Of a stretch of 64,000 nucleotides of DNA, positions 37,730-48,633 are shown piece after piece. Position 1 is the first letter of the stretch. The number at the start of each line of letters is the position of its first letter. The position numbers were made by a program, and so were the translations under genes. The notes below the pieces were generated by a model. The model worked only from the letters and a program-made list of their open reading frames with translations, made no database searches and was not told where the DNA came from. Origin of the DNA: Ptychodera flava (Eukaryota > Hemichordata > Enteropneusta > Ptychoderidae); NCBI RefSeq assembly GCF_041260155.1, contig NC_091929.1:32750962-32814961 (forward strand), read 5' to 3'.

Positions 37730-40072
37730 TACATACATACATACATACATACATACATACATACATACATACATACATACATACATACATACATACATAC
37801 ATACATACATACATACATACATACATACATACATACATACATACATACATACATACACTCAATAACAAATCTCGTCCATATTACTGCAAACTTTCTGATA
37901 TTGCAAGAAAGTGAGTGACTCTGCTCTATTCCATCTAGGGTTACAGCAAACATTTTTTTTTTGCAATGAATAACTATGTTTATTGTTACCTCACAATATT
38001 ACAGCCTAAATTACTTTGATGTATCTCACAATCATTTGGCACAAAAATGTCCTTTCTTATACTTGATAAAAGCTTCAACCCGTCTGTACATGTCAATCAC
38101 CTATGGCATGGCAGCAAAGTTATTTAATAACAAACAAATAAACAAATAATTCCCTAGAAGTTGAGGATCTAAAAATGATTTTACCAAACCTTCAAGATAT
38201 TCTAGATGTAATTATAGCTGCAGATTGTGATTCCTATGGCGTAGAAATAAAATACTGAACAAAATCTCAACATATCAGCTTGATTCGATACGATATTCTA
38301 TCACACAGGCAGAGATGAGATACTGACTAACCCGTGACAAATGGCTCCTGGCTGCTGCTTTAAGATATTTTAATGTGTTCTAATACAGGTAAAACGGACT
38401 ACCTCTTGATCACAAAGATTAAAGAACGGTATCCAAATATTGACAACACTGCTATTGAACCAATCGCAAGCCACCTAGACAAGTATAAAGCATTGTTCAC
38501 TGCTGAGAGAAACAACCTAGAGGGCGTCAGCACCGAATTTAAACAGCAGACTATCGAGGAATTTGAACGCGAGAACGGCTCATCGAATGACAAATATCAC
38601 TTTATCAGCGCTGTCCATATCTTATACTACCTGCGTGATTGGCAAGAAAGCATTCGTTATCTGTATGATATCTTGGCCGATGGGGGCGTTATGCTTATTG
38701 TAATTATCTCTGGTGAGTTTTCTACTTTACAACTATAATGAACACCATGATATAGAGTTAAAACCCATTTGCAAATTGCTGTAAGTTGTCAAAATCAAAA
38801 GGTAACTTTCTGCAATTTATACGTCTAAATCGGGTCATTTGTTTGCAGCCTTACTTAAGTGGTCAGGCAGCATCGCAGTTTATCTCAAGAATATTTGTTG
38901 GAAAGTTAGAGCCAAATGTATTGAACGGATCTGCATAGGAGTTGAAGGAGGTCACTAAATATTCAGCTGAATAAATCATCCCCAAATTAAATGGTCTCTC
39001 TTTGGGGTGTACAGAACAAAGTTACAGACTGTCACTTGCATAAGACCTGGTGTAGTACGCGTATGATGCATATTTAACACTCCTGTGTCAGTTAACGGTT
39101 GGAGTTCAGAGGTTATTTCAAAACAGATCGAGATGCATTTATTGAAATAAATTAGTCTAGGTACGAAAACTTTATCCCACGTTCTGACTTCCTACTACAT
39201 AACAAATTTCATTTAAGTTGTGAATAAGGTCAAATTAACCAATAAACCACACCCAGAGACGGTATACCACGATATACTCGCTCTCGCTCCTGGAACCCGT
39301 GAACTCGTCAAATCTCGTGTTTCACGTTGCTGAAATGGCTTATTGCTATCATATCTTATCATAGCAGTATCTGAAAGTCTGAAGTGAAACGTCAAAAGGG
39401 AATTTTTCTAAAGGTGAGAGCTGGAGCATGTTCCAACAGTGCCATATCGCGAATATGGCCGCTTTTTTCACGCCTCGACCAATCAGATATAGTCTATCTG
39501 ATTAATAACGTCTCAGACTAGTTTGCTCTGTCTTAATGTGTAGAGTCACCAGATTCTGCATTAACACAATCACATTAAAAACTGTCAAAACGGCCAGAAA
39601 TAAGTTCTAACCATTTGAACCATGAAAATTTGTCATGAAATAAAATCACGAAAACTTGAATATTTACTGCATCACATACATGTAACACGATTTCTATGAT
39701 ATTTTAACTTGCTCAGAGCACGGTGGACAAACGAAAGTTCTCAGGAAAACCTTCCCAGAGGGCGAAGAGTTCTTTAAAACCATAGACTCGGCGGACCTGT
39801 GCAAAGTATTAGATAAAATGGGTGTGAAATACGAACGCAGCAGGACGCCATCAAGGGCCAAGGTGATCGCGAGCTATGAAGATGAAACAGATGAAAATAA
39901 CCTGTGGTGGGATTTTCTGACTCATACCATCAACTTCAGACAAACTGCACCTGTGGAGTTACAGAAGTCGGTCAAGGAACTGGCTTTGGGTCCTGAATGT
40001 TGCGATCCTAGGCAAGATGACGGTACCCTTCTTTTCAAATTTGATTGGGAAGCTATCATTGTCCACAAATGA
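37176..40072 (+). CDS. Histamine N-methyltransferase-like protein, complete copy C
   Basis: SAM-dependent small-molecule methyltransferase of the HNMT / CARNMT2 family. Coding exons are 37176-37377 (within an exon starting 37150), 38389-38712 and 39717-40072, all phase 1 with GT-AG introns, giving 293 residues against about 292 in human HNMT. The start MSKSQLRSIFHDHKHYEDSM matches the HNMT N-terminus, which is why this ATG is chosen over the one at 36868. The SAM-binding glycine loop VLGVGSGNG is at residues 60-68. HFISAVHILYYLRDW and GGVMLIVIISGE follow as in the Rossmann core, and LWWDFLTHTINFRQTAP matches the C-terminal LLWDFLTETCNFNATAP of HNMT. The family transfers methyl from SAM to an imidazole nitrogen (histamine, carnosine) in the cytosol. 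The substrate here cannot be told. It is the only intact member of three tandem copies. The first intron carries long (TA)n, (CA)n and (CATA)n repeats. Confidence 0.92.
37656..37857. repeat. (TA)n-(CA)n-(CATA)n microsatellite in intron
   Basis: It lies in the intron after exon 2 of HNMT-like copy C. Copy B has a different (TA)n tract in the matching intron. Confidence 0.95.
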
Positions 40073-40121
40073 TCTTCATCTCACTTATTTTGAATGAATT
40101 TAATTTATATGTTGTGAATTT

Positions 40122-40122
<1 letters not shown>

Positions 40123-40161
<39 letters not shown>

Positions 40162-40328
40162 CAGAGACAGAGAGATAGAGACACAGACAGAGAGACAGAC
40201 AGACAGACAGACAGATAGATCAATAGGAGATAGATAGATAGGTAGACAGAGATTGATAGATAAAGAGATAGATAGACAGACAGCGAAATGCGTATGGTAG
40301 GTACGTAGGTAGTTAGGTAGGTAGGTAA

Positions 40329-40379
<51 letters not shown>

Positions 40380-40390
40380 TTATATATATG

Positions 40391-40478
<88 letters not shown>
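40123..40478. repeat. (GATA)/(GACA), (GGTA) and (TA) microsatellite cluster
   Basis: It starts about 50 bp after the stop of copy C: gata and gaca units (40123-40283), a few ggta units, then long ta tracts to 40478. It may be part of the 3' UTR. Confidence 0.95.
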
Positions 40479-40482
<4 letters not shown>

Positions 40483-41984
40483 TGAAACGATTGCACAATA
40501 ACTTCAGTTGATTTTGATGAGAGTTACATCTATGTTTGTACCTATTTTACTGTCAATTTCAAAATAGCTTGGACTTACAAGGTGCTTTGGTGATAAGAAA
40601 AACGTTTCTGGCGAAAGAAAATGACGCCACCAGCTTTCATTACAAACCCTCTACTTCGACAAAGTTTGCAACAATTGAACACAATACAAAATACACATGA
40701 TGTGCTGTAGTGATCCCTGCGTGCGCAGTACAGTGACTCGGACTCGGACTCAATCTTATAGCAAACTCGGTGTCCCGGCCCACCACACAAACCGAACACG
40801 ACACAGGTCTTCCAAAGTTTACAATAAACATTTTATTTAACAAATACACACTAAAGCGTTGTTAGAGACTTCAAAAAATAAAAGAAAAAATATTACAGAT
40901 CACATTAATTGTCACTCTACTTGACTTGTACGCCTTCCAGTTCTACCTGAAATATAAATCTCTTGTCTCTACTTTGTTGTCGCTGGGGGCGCACGAGTAT
41001 CGGGTATATCGTTGTACACGTATGTATTATATACTGCATCGTTGCCACGGATCGTTGCTGATGGAGTTGTTGCATGTCAATGTAACAATACTATTCTTTG
41101 ACAAATACAAGGCTCGTTGACATCACTAAGTTCGACTCCTACATTTAAAGCCACAGTTTCAAAGACGTAATAACTTCATGGCGTAATTAATGGAAGATTT
41201 CCTCCGCATCCGCACGTCCAATTCAACTTTTTTTTCCAAAAACTCTCCGGCATGGAGAGTAGTTATGACTTCGTGCAAATACGACATGAATGGGTAACCT
41301 CTACATTTCAAATATTCGTGTGAGGGCGTTATTAAAGCTTTCATTAGTAAATATGTTGTGACACGCGTCAAGTCTCTGTATTTACAAACATCAACCTTAG
41401 ACAAGTTTTATTGGGTACACACACACACACGTCATACTCACACATACATACATACAATACATACACACATACATGGTAGTTTGGCTGCATGTAAACAAAA
41501 CATGGATTCATCTAAACTTGAAAGTATTTGAGTATGAAAAATTTCTGTAAATACCGGTTTGAATGAGCTGCTAAGCATTGTGATGTTCACACTGACTGAC
41601 TGAGCTGCCAAACACTTACAATAATAAAGTACGTCCATATTTTAAATTCCACACGTTATCAACTCGAGAATAGAGTAAGCTTATTAATTTCAGAACGAAC
41701 GCATACATTTTCAAATACAACAAGCCAAATAACATAACATATTTCTGTATCAGTATACAAATAGCTACCTTACTCTTCTAGGAACATACTGCACAGAGCT
41801 TGTTGCGCAAATTGGGTGATTATACGTGAACGGTGTCATTTGACAAGATTGTGTGATAGAGATTGAAATATCTTTGGTCTTTGTTTTTGTAAAAGGTCAA
41901 AATATCTTGATCTCCCCTTTATAAAGACATCCTTGCATAGGTAGGACAAACGGATGTTGGTAAGTAGCTAGGTCCGTGATGCAT
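40479..41984. other. Intergenic, no gene recognised
   Basis: Short ORFs only. A (CA)n/(CATA)n patch lies at 41415-41475. Nothing else was recognised. Confidence 0.4.
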
Positions 41985-42145
41985 GATGTATGTGTGTATG
42001 TGTGTATGTGTGTATGTATGTATGTATGTATGTATGTATGTATGTATGTATGTATGTATGTATGTATGTACGTATGTATGTTTGTATGTATGTATGTATG
42101 TATGTATGTATGTATGTATGTATGTATGTATGTATGTATGTATGT
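41985..42145. repeat. (GTAT)n microsatellite
   Basis: tgta/gtat tetramers with a few substitutions. Confidence 0.95.
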
Positions 42146-42400
42146 TTCATGATTTACTAATTTGTTTACTCAGTTGTGTGAATAGCAATATATGTATTTG
42201 TCTCTTTTTAAATATGTATGTATCATTCTTTCAGTGTAGATAGCAAGACATATTCACAGTAATAATGACACTCGTGTCTTCGCGTTCATTTCAACTGCAA
42301 ATGTATGCACTAAAGGTGCACTAAAGGTATTAAATAGACACAAACTTGGGATTATGATGATATTCGAGCCTGGTAATCGCATCTTATTCGGCGACCTTGT

Positions 42401-44134
42401 TCACGGGCTAACTTTTTCTGTCCTGTACGAGGTCAGGTACAGCTTGACGCCTTTACACACTTTCGTTTTGAGATCGAGCTTCGCGTATGACGTCAATGAG
42501 TCATATGAACAGAAGGTGTTGGTGGACGATGGACAGGCGTGTCTTGTGTTCCCGAGGACGTCGACCCGAACGTCAAGCACGACGGTTTTCTCTCCTTCGA
42601 TGCTTTCTCCTTCTGTAACCCCCGAAGTCAAGATCATTTCTTGAAGTTTCTTTCCTATTTCATTGAGGAAATTCCTCTCGTCCCTGATGCAGGTCTTGCA
42701 GTCAGTCATTGCGCATGCGGGCAACTTGCTCCCCTGTCGGTCATAGAAGGCGATCGGCACGAAGCGGTGTGCGATGATGACGCCGTTCTGCATGAGGTCT
42801 TGTACGGCCGTGTCTTCCGTCGGAAAGGGTCGTGGAACCTTCTCGGGGCAGCCACACTCCCTCTGTTGCTCGGCTCCGGTCTTGTTGGCCATTCTCGAGG
42901 ACACACGCACCCCGATTTGCAGATCGGCGCAAGAGACGCTGTACCCCCACTTCGTCAAGGAGTTCTTGAACGCGGTCCTGATGGCGTTGTTCGGGGACTT
43001 GTCCGCTATCAGGCTGTGCAGATGATCCTGGCAATTGCCGCAAATATCGTGTTCGCTGTGCAGTTCCAACATGATCGCGTGGATTTCGAAAGCCGCCGGG
43101 CTGATTTGGTAGTCTCGCAGAAGCTCAGCCGGCAGATCCGGATTCATTCGCAACATCTCCAAGACCCATTGCTCGGCGTGGTAGAAACTTTTCAGTTGCT
43201 CACCGCCCACCATGAAGAAGGACAACCCCGAGTCACTGAATCTCCCTGCGTAGCACTTAGCTTTGAAGACATCTGCAGATTCTCGGAAATCAGTTCTGGG
43301 CAACTGTTTGATGTAATCCTTGATCGCCTTCTTCAAGTACCAACTGTCGTCTACCGCCATGGACTTAAAGCTGTCGGTTAGAAAGTTCCCCTCAAACCCG
43401 TTCTCGAAATCCGTTACGTTTTCTTCGTAAATGATCGGTTCATCTTCGCGTTCCTCGCTCGCGAGGTCATCTTGGTCATCCCCGGATTTGTCTTCCTCGT
43501 CATTCATCATGCTCCTTGTCATGCGTTTCTTCATCCTTTCGATTCGGGTGGACAGCGCCCTCTCGCGGCCGATAAAATAAATCTCTGGGTCGTCTGCTAT
43601 GTCTCGAGTTTCCACCGACTCCTGCCTGCTGCAGAAGACGGCTTCCTTGCAGTTCTTCCCGAGGTTTGGCTCCGATTTAACGGCAAGCTTAACGTGTCGG
43701 CCGCCGTTCGGCTTAACCGTGATAGGCGCGCACAGGTACACGAACTGGGAGTCGTTCCGATCGGTGGCTTTCTTTTCAGCGATAATCCCCAGTGCAGCAA
43801 CGCACAAATTTCCATCGCCCTTCTCTTTCGAATCCAAGGAATCGTCGATCTTGTACCGGGCTTTAATACACGTTTCCTGGAGAACTTCGTGTATGTGCCG
43901 CCGCGAGTAGAACCGTTTATCACCTTTCATATATGTGTAGTTGTTCAGATAGGCATCCATGCTGCAGTCCTCGGCTCTGTAGTACAGTCCGTTCAGGTTC
44001 CCGTTCCAAATAAGGATCGGCTTCTCTATGGTAACGACGCGCATGTTGCGGCCGGATTCGTGTCCCCCAGCCGGGTGCTGGGGGTTCACAGTCATAATGA
44101 TATCCGAGGATATAGACGCTTGTCGCAACATCAC
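42401..44134 (-). CDS. 577-aa uncharacterised protein with deaminase-like HAE...CxxC core, single exon
   Basis: An uninterrupted 577-codon ORF, by far the longest in the window, visibly GC-richer than the AT-rich DNA around it. I do not recognise the whole protein. Residues 317-375 read FYHAEQWVLEML, then LELHSEHDICGNCQDHLHSL. HAE (319-321) plus CGNC (365-368), with a hydrophobic strand before the cysteines, is the layout of the zinc site in cytidine-deaminase-fold enzymes (HxE...PCxxC), although the usual proline is Ile364. The N-terminal ~200 residues have no known motif. Residues 195-235 are a charged, probably disordered linker (RIERMKKRMTR, then an acidic DDQDD stretch). The C-terminal third has further cysteines (CGC at 427-429; CAMTDCKTC, 474-482). 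There is no signal peptide or membrane span. Two adjacent Met codons open the frame. It may be a retrocopy, a transferred gene or a transposon-borne gene. The deaminase assignment is inference. Confidence 0.75.
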   Translation of the reverse strand: MMLRQASISSDIIMTVNPQHPAGGHESGRNMRVVTIEKPILIWNGNLNGLYYRAEDCSMDAYLNNYTYMKGDKRFYSRRHIHEVLQETCIKARYKIDDSLDSKEKGDGNLCVAALGIIAEKKATDRNDSQFVYLCAPITVKPNGGRHVKLAVKSEPNLGKNCKEAVFCSRQESVETRDIADDPEIYFIGRERALSTRIERMKKRMTRSMMNDEEDKSGDDQDDLASEEREDEPIIYEENVTDFENGFEGNFLTDSFKSMAVDDSWYLKKAIKDYIKQLPRTDFRESADVFKAKCYAGRFSDSGLSFFMVGGEQLKSFYHAEQWVLEMLRMNPDLPAELLRDYQISPAAFEIHAIMLELHSEHDICGNCQDHLHSLIADKSPNNAIRTAFKNSLTKWGYSVSCADLQIGVRVSSRMANKTGAEQQRECGCPEKVPRPFPTEDTAVQDLMQNGVIIAHRFVPIAFYDRQGSKLPACAMTDCKTCIRDERNFLNEIGKKLQEMILTSGVTEGESIEGEKTVVLDVRVDVLGNTRHACPSSTNTFCSYDSLTSYAKLDLKTKVCKGVKLYLTSYRTEKVSP

Positions 44135-44819
44135 GACAGTTTGGCAAAAATATTAAAGTCTTCTGAGTCTTGAAGGGGGAATCCCGCACTTCTGGAATGT
44201 AGAAAGCAAACAGACTGTGATTAAAAAAAATTGCTAAAGGGACCTCGTCATATTTCTGTGAAAGTTAAGTTCATTTGCAAAAGGAAAACGAAAATAAGTT
44301 CAGCTATCGCGCAAACATTGCTAGCAAAATGAACTGATTTCACTTGTAATTTCTCAGCCTGTTACTTCTGCGCCCAAAATCATGATATGATATGTGTGAT
44401 GTGGCCACGAAATGAACACCATGCGTTTGCCAGCCCTCTGGCGGAGAAATGGTGACATGTGACTGACAGTGTGCTTTATTCACGGACATCTTTCTACAGT
44501 ATAACATGGGTAATTGGTTTGTAACTTTGGCGTTCTGTATAAATTCCCAAAAAATCGTGGTTCGCCCGGTTTTTTTTAATGAAAATGCCTACACATTGTC
44601 TGCCATAAATGTCATTGTCTGCCGAGAATTATTGTTACTTCGTAGTCTTTGTCTCGTAAAAAAAGTTTCACCGGGTAAGATTCTTGCGTTGACCCATCAT
44701 GCCCACCCTCTCTGTTCCTCCCCCAATGTTGGCCTGTCTGAACCCCCGGTCCGTTGCTATACCTGTTATCTACCTCATATTCCGCCTCCCTATCTCTGTC
44801 TGCCTTTGTCTCTGTCTCA
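44135..44819. other. Upstream of the 577-aa gene
   Basis: AT-rich sequence expected to hold the minus-strand promoter. No clear TATA box or initiator was recognised. Confidence 0.4.
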
Positions 44820-44992
<173 letters not shown>

Positions 44993-46992
44993 TAAATAAA
45001 TCGTTTCCAGTAATCGTTTTGACCTGACAACCACGACCTCTTTCGACGTCAATTGTTGTATGGAAAAGTACAATCGGTCTGTGGGGTGGGATAGAGATGA
45101 TATTACTATGTAAACAAGGTCTTTCACGGGTCAGAAGTCGTTAAATCGTCAAAGAACAGCGCCCCCAGGCAAAGATCATGTCAAACATCGCAACTTTTCT
45201 TTTTATGCCTTTTAAACATAACTTTTTTGAAAACATTCCGATCGATTTTTCGTAGTTTTAACTGTGACTAATCTGTGCTACCAGATACGACCGACCAAAG
45301 AATTAGACAGGCTCGTATACTGTGCGTGTAAACAAAGAAATCGACCGAGGGACAGAAGTGTATTGAAATCTGCCGGCTTTAAAACATGTCACGACATGAA
45401 TTTGACAAGGTTTTCAACGCATAGCTGAGCCCACTCACGGCCTACCATGGTAAAACACTATGTGTGTCAACAGAAATACGTCCTTGGGTAAACGTCAGCT
45501 TTGAAACTATTGTCGCGCTCTCTTCTAGCGACCGAACGATGACACAACAGCACTGACTAACACAATATCTGGTCTGATCATTGGGCATCATGAACTGATG
45601 ACGATGTTCAAGTTAACCACCTTACGTACATTTGGGTAAAGACACCAGACAAAGCAATTACAATTAAACAAAGCGTCTTAATTGCGTGTAATTCTTGTGA
45701 TTTTGCCCTTGGTGGAAAGTCATAGGCCAAGAAAAAATATCGGAGTGAATTTGTTGGTGTAGAGGATGTTTAGTAAAGCCCACAAAACAGTCTCCGAGGA
45801 TGAGGCTGGAGTGTACACACGAAGAGTGACCATCAGAGATTTGCAAAGTCTTTACGGGGATTCACCAGCTATTGACGTGACTGGCTTTGGCACACGGAGA
45901 AATTTAGACTTGGCACAAGGCCAGACCGTGTCAACTGTACAGCAAAAGGGTATCGAAGACTGGGCGACTTTGACAGCTAGCGAAAAGTCGCTGGCGTTTT
46001 GGTACTGACAAGCTTAGGGCCTGAACAAAGCAAACAACAAACTTCATTTTTAATATGTACGCCAAACGTACGATAGAGTCCTTTCACAAGTATTAACCCG
46101 TTGGGGAAACCTCTGTGCGATTCAGTTGGATTTCGATCAAGCCAGTAGTCACGACACTCTAGACACGTACCGCATATCCAAGAGGCTGCTTTTAATACAG
46201 AGGTGGGCGAAAAGCCTTTGTGCATAGCCACTCACCTGTGTTTCAACCACGACCCTATTCCTCTGTCGCGTTGTGTCGCCCAGAAAGACGGTGAAGTGCT
46301 CAGGACGTCCCAGTTTTCTGCGCGTCAGTCCATGACATGATTACCGAACGAAGACGCTGGCTTTTAATTGCAGCGGTGATCATTCGATGACGTTAAAACG
46401 TTGTAAAAACAGACAGGTCGCTGTGTGCCCTTCCCACGCTAGCGCCTATATACTATGGGCCCACTTGTATGCACAGGACTTTGATGGCATACAGGTATTT
46501 AGACAATGCTGCGCCCAGTGACCCTGCCTGCCCGTTAGCTTAACTCGCAGCTTGCCAGCCTTTGTCATCATTGTGCGGTTGCCCGGAGACATTTGTACGC
46601 TGGTCGGAAAATGAATCGTTTGGACTGCGTGTTTGTCAAAATGTATGCAAACTTGTTCACTCCGAAAACTATCTATGTAAATGTTATCGCTTCGTTTGTT
46701 CATGATGTCGAGGCTCTGTTGGCATGGGTCAGAGTACACTACTGGGTGTCGGTATGGGGAGATAGCCAATTATAATGACATGGCATAAACTCGAAGAACA
46801 GAAGTGAGCAGACTTGTGGAAATAAAACAGATAAACACCATTTAGTTAGATACAGTAGTCAGTATAATGTCTTAACACAGTCCCTGGCGGAGCGACTGTG
46901 GTCTTATAGGCTGCGTCGCATAACTAGAGTTGGACCAATAGAATCTCCCGATGTTGAGTTGTGGGTGGAGCATGAATAACCAATGAAGGTAG
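44993..46992. other. Intergenic, no gene recognised
   Basis: An 80-codon plus-strand ORF at 45766-46008 (MFSKAHKTVSEDEAGVYTRR...) looks less biased than its surroundings but has no known motif and no clear splice partner. Nothing else was recognised. Confidence 0.35.
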
Positions 46993-47217
46993 AAGTTTGA
47001 GCGCTGTGAATTTTCCCACCAAAATTTAAATGCAACATTTTGCCAATTTTTTTGAACTTTTATGAATTTGTTTGGTTTTTTTTGATAATTTTGGACCAAA
47101 TGAACATCATATTTCATTGACTACGTTTTATCAAAATTTTGGTAAAAACTTGGAAAAAAATTTGACTAGGGTATATTTTTATAAAGGTGGCCAAAATTGA
47201 CTTTGGCGCTCAGAGGG
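46993..47217 (-). mobile_element. TTAA MITE, second family (CCCTTTGAG ends)
   Basis: Its right end, ctttggcgctcagaggg, abuts TTAA (47218-47221). The left end, agtttgagcgctg, is less well kept. It aligns along its length with the inverted copy at 50879-51083 (both carry a tataaa-type block and ttgactttgg/ccaaagtcaa ends). Confidence 0.7.
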
Positions 47218-47500
47218 TTAACAACCTTGAGCTAATTGCAAATCATACGTATTGCCAACATGGATAATGTCCACCCCTCCCACTTAGGCGATAGCTCTGA
47301 ATAAGTGCTACCCAGTGACATTGTCGCTCTTACTGTATAATTATATGTACGTCCACTATTTCGTTTGTTTGTTGTGATTTTATTTTCTCGATACAGAAAA
47401 TTCTTCGTCTGGCATCGTCAGTTGATGCTGTCACCACAAACACGCGATAATCTGAGACAAACTGTGAAACTGGAATTTGCGAAAATGTGTAAGCGGAGAC

Positions 47501-47613
47501 ACCTGTAGTCTATTCCGCTCTGCGTCTATGCGCCCTATAGACGTGTGTAAATATGCTTGAGAAGTTCTCAGGCATATGTATAAAGGGCGCACAGAGCGGA
47601 ATAGATCACAGGT
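47501..47613. repeat. Strong hairpin / inverted repeat
   Basis: acctgtagtctattccgctc at the left pairs with gagcggaatagatcacaggt at the right. gcgccct pairs with agggcgc, and the core atgcttgagaagttctcaggcat is itself palindromic. The stem is nearly continuous over 113 bp. Confidence 0.8.
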
Positions 47614-48489
47614 GACCGTTGATTGGATTAGCTTCTGTCAAATAAAGTCACCGCCTTTTATTTTCAAATCACAAACGACACGCAATTTTGATAATCGTTC
47701 GATCTTATATTACCATCGGAGCAACACTGCAAAATCGGATGGGCACGGCCGGTCTCATGAATGTGTAAAACGTACACTTCTTTCTACACACGCAATTTTG
47801 GGGAATTCCCTTTCAAGTACTTGGATCGTCACACATTGCCCATTAGGGGTCTCCAAAATAGACGTTATTATGATCGCCAACCTATTCCTGTTGTTCTTTA
47901 GGGTACTTGTAGTCTTTGACCTTGAAGTTGTCGAGCTCGGGGTGCATCTTACTGAAGCAATATTAAGCAACGGCTCAGATTATGGAGGATACGATAAAAA
48001 TGGCCGTTTTATCATCAGCCGCAGAAATATAATTTTTTTGTCTTAAATCAATGCAGTTTATCCTAAATTCAAGGGAAAGCGACACGGGCCATGCATTACT
48101 TTTTATGCGCATTTAGCTGGGACGAAAGGGGTTCAAAAAGAGACAAAGTGTAAAATGAATACACTTATAGGTCGTTGATACGGGATTAAACTGCACTACT
48201 TCTGTTTTCGAATTCAAACAGTTAGTGTCTGGAAGGGCAGATAAGCTGGGATTGCTCAAACAGCAGGCAACACCAAACCTCTGATTTCCGACAATCGTTA
48301 GGCCTATATTCAAAGCGGGTCGGTCCCACCTGCAGAATACTGAACCCGGTACACACACGTCTGTCGTTAAATAGGGTGTATTAATTTCCTTGACAATTGA
48401 GGCATAAGTTACGCTTTGAAAATATTGAGCTATTACGCAATGTTGGAAAAAAACATTCAGTCTTGCCACACAGCCAAAATATTGACTAA
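47614..48489. other. No gene recognised
   Basis: A 156-codon ORF (47576-48046) overlaps the hairpin and has no known motif. Nothing else was recognised. Confidence 0.35.
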
Positions 48490-48633
48490 TTTTTGCAAGA
48501 CTCGCTTCGGGACTCCTCGGGTTTTAACGGAAATTACCGAGTGCATTCCCACAAGCCTTTGCGAAAGGATATCCAAGATGGCGTCACCGTGACCAGTATT
48601 GTGATAATTCGCAGAAGAAATTTTGAAGTCTTC
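48490..48633 (+). promoter_or_regulatory. Possible first non-coding exon / YY1-type promoter
   Basis: caagatggcg (48584-48593) matches the YY1 site common at housekeeping transcription starts. Its ATG opens only a four-codon frame (MASP), and a good gtaagt donor follows at 48634. It could be exon 1 of the BTBD10-like gene, whose exon at 54410 begins with 5' UTR. The link is inferred from order and strand alone. Confidence 0.25.

Noticed and set aside
42539-44173. 280-aa and 233-aa plus-strand ORFs
   Set aside because: Shadows of the 577-codon minus-strand gene. The minus frame alone runs through the whole island and carries the motif pair.
47576-48046. 156-aa ORF as a gene
   Set aside because: It begins inside the hairpin and has no motif or conserved pattern.
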